A stretch of 64,000 nucleotides of DNA from Bacillus nitratireducens (GTDB lineage Bacteria > Bacillota > Bacilli > Bacillales > Bacillaceae_G): contig NZ_MAOC01000078.1 of the NCBI RefSeq assembly GCF_001884135.1, positions 79,279 to 143,278 of the forward strand, given 5' to 3'. Shown piece after piece: positions 63,172 through 64,000 of this stretch (its first letter is position 1; every line of letters begins with the position of its first letter). The translations under genes were made by a program, and so were the position numbers. The notes beneath the pieces were generated by a model. The model was not told the origin of the DNA. It searched no databases and saw only the letters and a program-made list of their open reading frames with translations.

Positions 63172-64000
63172 TTATCTTTGCTGTTTTCTACCTAATACGA
63201 GCAATCCAAAACTCATCATTACAAGAAGTGCTCCCATATATGGTTCCACAGGCATTTTCTGCCCTGTCTTCGGTAATTCTTTTTCAGGTTTCTCTGGGTT
63301 CGTTGTTCCAGGTTTTTCTGGATCTGTTGTTCCAGGTTTCTCTGGGTTCGTTGTTCCAGGCTTCTCTGGATCTGTTGTTCCAGGCTTCTCTGGATCTGTT
63401 GTTCCAGGCTTCTCTGGATCTGGTGTTCCAGGCTTCTCTGGATCTGTTGTTCCAGGCTTCTCTGGATCTGGTGGTGCTAAAGAAGTCAATTTATTTAATA
63501 CTTCTAATTGAACCGGACTTACCATTCCTTTTGTAATTTCAAATGGAATTGGATTAGTTAATTTTTCATAACCTTTTGGTGCTTCTACTTCTACAAGTGT
63601 GTAGTGACCTACAGATAAGTCTGAGACTTTCGCTTTTCCTTCTTTATCTGTTGTTACTTTCGTTACTACTTTTCCTTTTTCGTCATGGACTTCAAACACT
63701 GCCCCTGATAATACATTCTTACTTTCAGCAGCCATTTTTGTAATTTCCACTGAACCTTTGTCTAACTGTTCATTCTCTACTTTCAATGATAAGACTTCCG
63801 TCATACCTTTTTTGATTTCAAATGATACTGGTTCTGTTAATTTTTTGTAGCCTGGTAAGTTTTCTTTCTCTACTAATTTGTACTTTCCTACAGATAAATC
63901 TGAAATTGTTGCTTTTCCTTCTTTATCCGTTTTTACTTCTGTTACTACTTTTCCTTGCTCATCTTGCACTTCAAAGACTACGCCTGCTAATGCTTTTTGG
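63172..64000 (-). CDS. LPXTG-anchored Cna_B-repeat adhesin (C-terminal part, runs off window)
   Basis: The C-terminal ~276 residues of a cell-wall protein. From the window edge inward: two Cna_B (SpaA-like) domains with VFEVxDExGKVVT and GYxKLTxPxxFEIxKGM; a tandem TDPEKPGT region; then LPKTG followed by a hydrophobic helix and GRKQQR tail for sortase A. Cna_B domains often carry isopeptide cross-links. The open frame continues past 64000 in the same frame, so the start lies outside this window. Confidence 0.92.
   Translation of the reverse strand, partial: QKALAGVVFEVQDEQGKVVTEVKTDKEGKATISDLSVGKYKLVEKENLPGYKKLTEPVSFEIKKGMTEVLSLKVENEQLDKGSVEITKMAAESKNVLSGAVFEVHDEKGKVVTKVTTDKEGKAKVSDLSVGHYTLVEVEAPKGYEKLTNPIPFEITKGMVSPVQLEVLNKLTSLAPPDPEKPGTTDPEKPGTPDPEKPGTTDPEKPGTTDPEKPGTTNPEKPGTTDPEKPGTTNPEKPEKELPKTGQKMPVEPYMGALLVMMSFGLLVLGRKQQR
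63288..63477 (-). repeat. 24-bp tandem repeats encoding TDPEKPGT
   Basis: About eight near-identical units of 24 bases, alternating between ACNGATCC and AACCC versions (TDPEKPGT / TNPEKPGT). The run forms a proline-rich wall-spanning stalk and is a likely site for copy-number change. Confidence 0.9.

Noticed and set aside
61254-63511. Two plus-strand ORFs starting with the same 15 residues (CFYLHLVLLLDAFF)
   Set aside because: They start inside the duplicated unit and run through the antisense of real genes. The shared start is due to DNA duplication, not protein conservation.

Overview
The window comes from a chromosome of the Bacillus cereus group. The DNA is AT-rich with strong GGAGG-type ribosome binding sites and frequent GTG and TTG starts. 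Gene content is typical of the group: ComK, CspA, S-layer (SLH) proteins, a NEAT-SLH protein, an LPXTG Cna_B protein and the glyoxylate bypass. Gene order also follows a known Bacillus subtilis neighbourhood (comK, then yhfH/yhfI/lplJ/lcfB, then yhgE/yhgD, then hemYHE, pbpF, hmoB), interrupted by group-specific insertions. No rRNA, tRNA, intact insertion sequence or CRISPR array was seen.

Layout. 0-10 kb: the start of comK, a cold-shock gene with a structured leader, the glyoxylate pair aceB-aceA, three tandem SLH genes, a DMT exporter and an M48 protease. 10.5-20.7 kb: a CPBP protease operon with two small frameshifted genes, a two-component system, an AraC/GyrI-type regulator, an ECF sigma/anti-sigma pair, an HD hydrolase, a membrane phosphoesterase and a TetR regulator. 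20.7-29.6 kb: an accessory region. It reads as a decayed array of polymorphic-toxin cassettes, with immunity-type genes (Imm44, DUF6882, RraB-like, LRR, PQQ-type propeller, two paralogous unknowns and two paralogous membrane proteins). These are separated by look-alike terminators and by leftover Rhs YD-repeat fragments. A WHH-type nuclease tail overlaps the start of the propeller gene.

29.9-40.9 kb: the sulfate ABC transporter sbp-cysT-cysW-cysA behind a leader that looks like an attenuator, a Fur-boxed NEAT-SLH gene broken by one nonsense codon, a fatty acyl-CoA ligase, a lipoprotein, lplJ-yhfI, yhfH and a LacI regulator. 41-49.7 kb: small accessory genes, including another toxin-tail remnant next to a SMI1/HEAT-like gene, then yhgE-yhgD with three matching 23-bp operator candidates, and membrane proteins of unknown role. 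49.7-64 kb: a secreted multidomain nuclease, the coproporphyrin-dependent heme genes hemE-hemH-hemY, pbpF, the heme monooxygenase hmoB, ydbS-ydbT, a repeat-rich lipoprotein and the C-terminal half of an LPXTG adhesin. A ~200-bp unit carrying a likely small RNA is duplicated on either side of the lipoprotein gene.

Functional links: heme synthesis (hemEHY), heme turnover (hmoB) and Fur-linked heme capture (NEAT-SLH) are all present, although the NEAT protein is broken here. The envelope theme is strong: SLH proteins, LPXTG protein, PBP, YhgE, an ECF sigma factor and WalR-like boxes. The most unusual part is the toxin-immunity graveyard at 20.7-29.6 kb. Start sites given below were often moved to internal codons because of ribosome binding sites. 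All function calls come from reading the sequence, without database searches.
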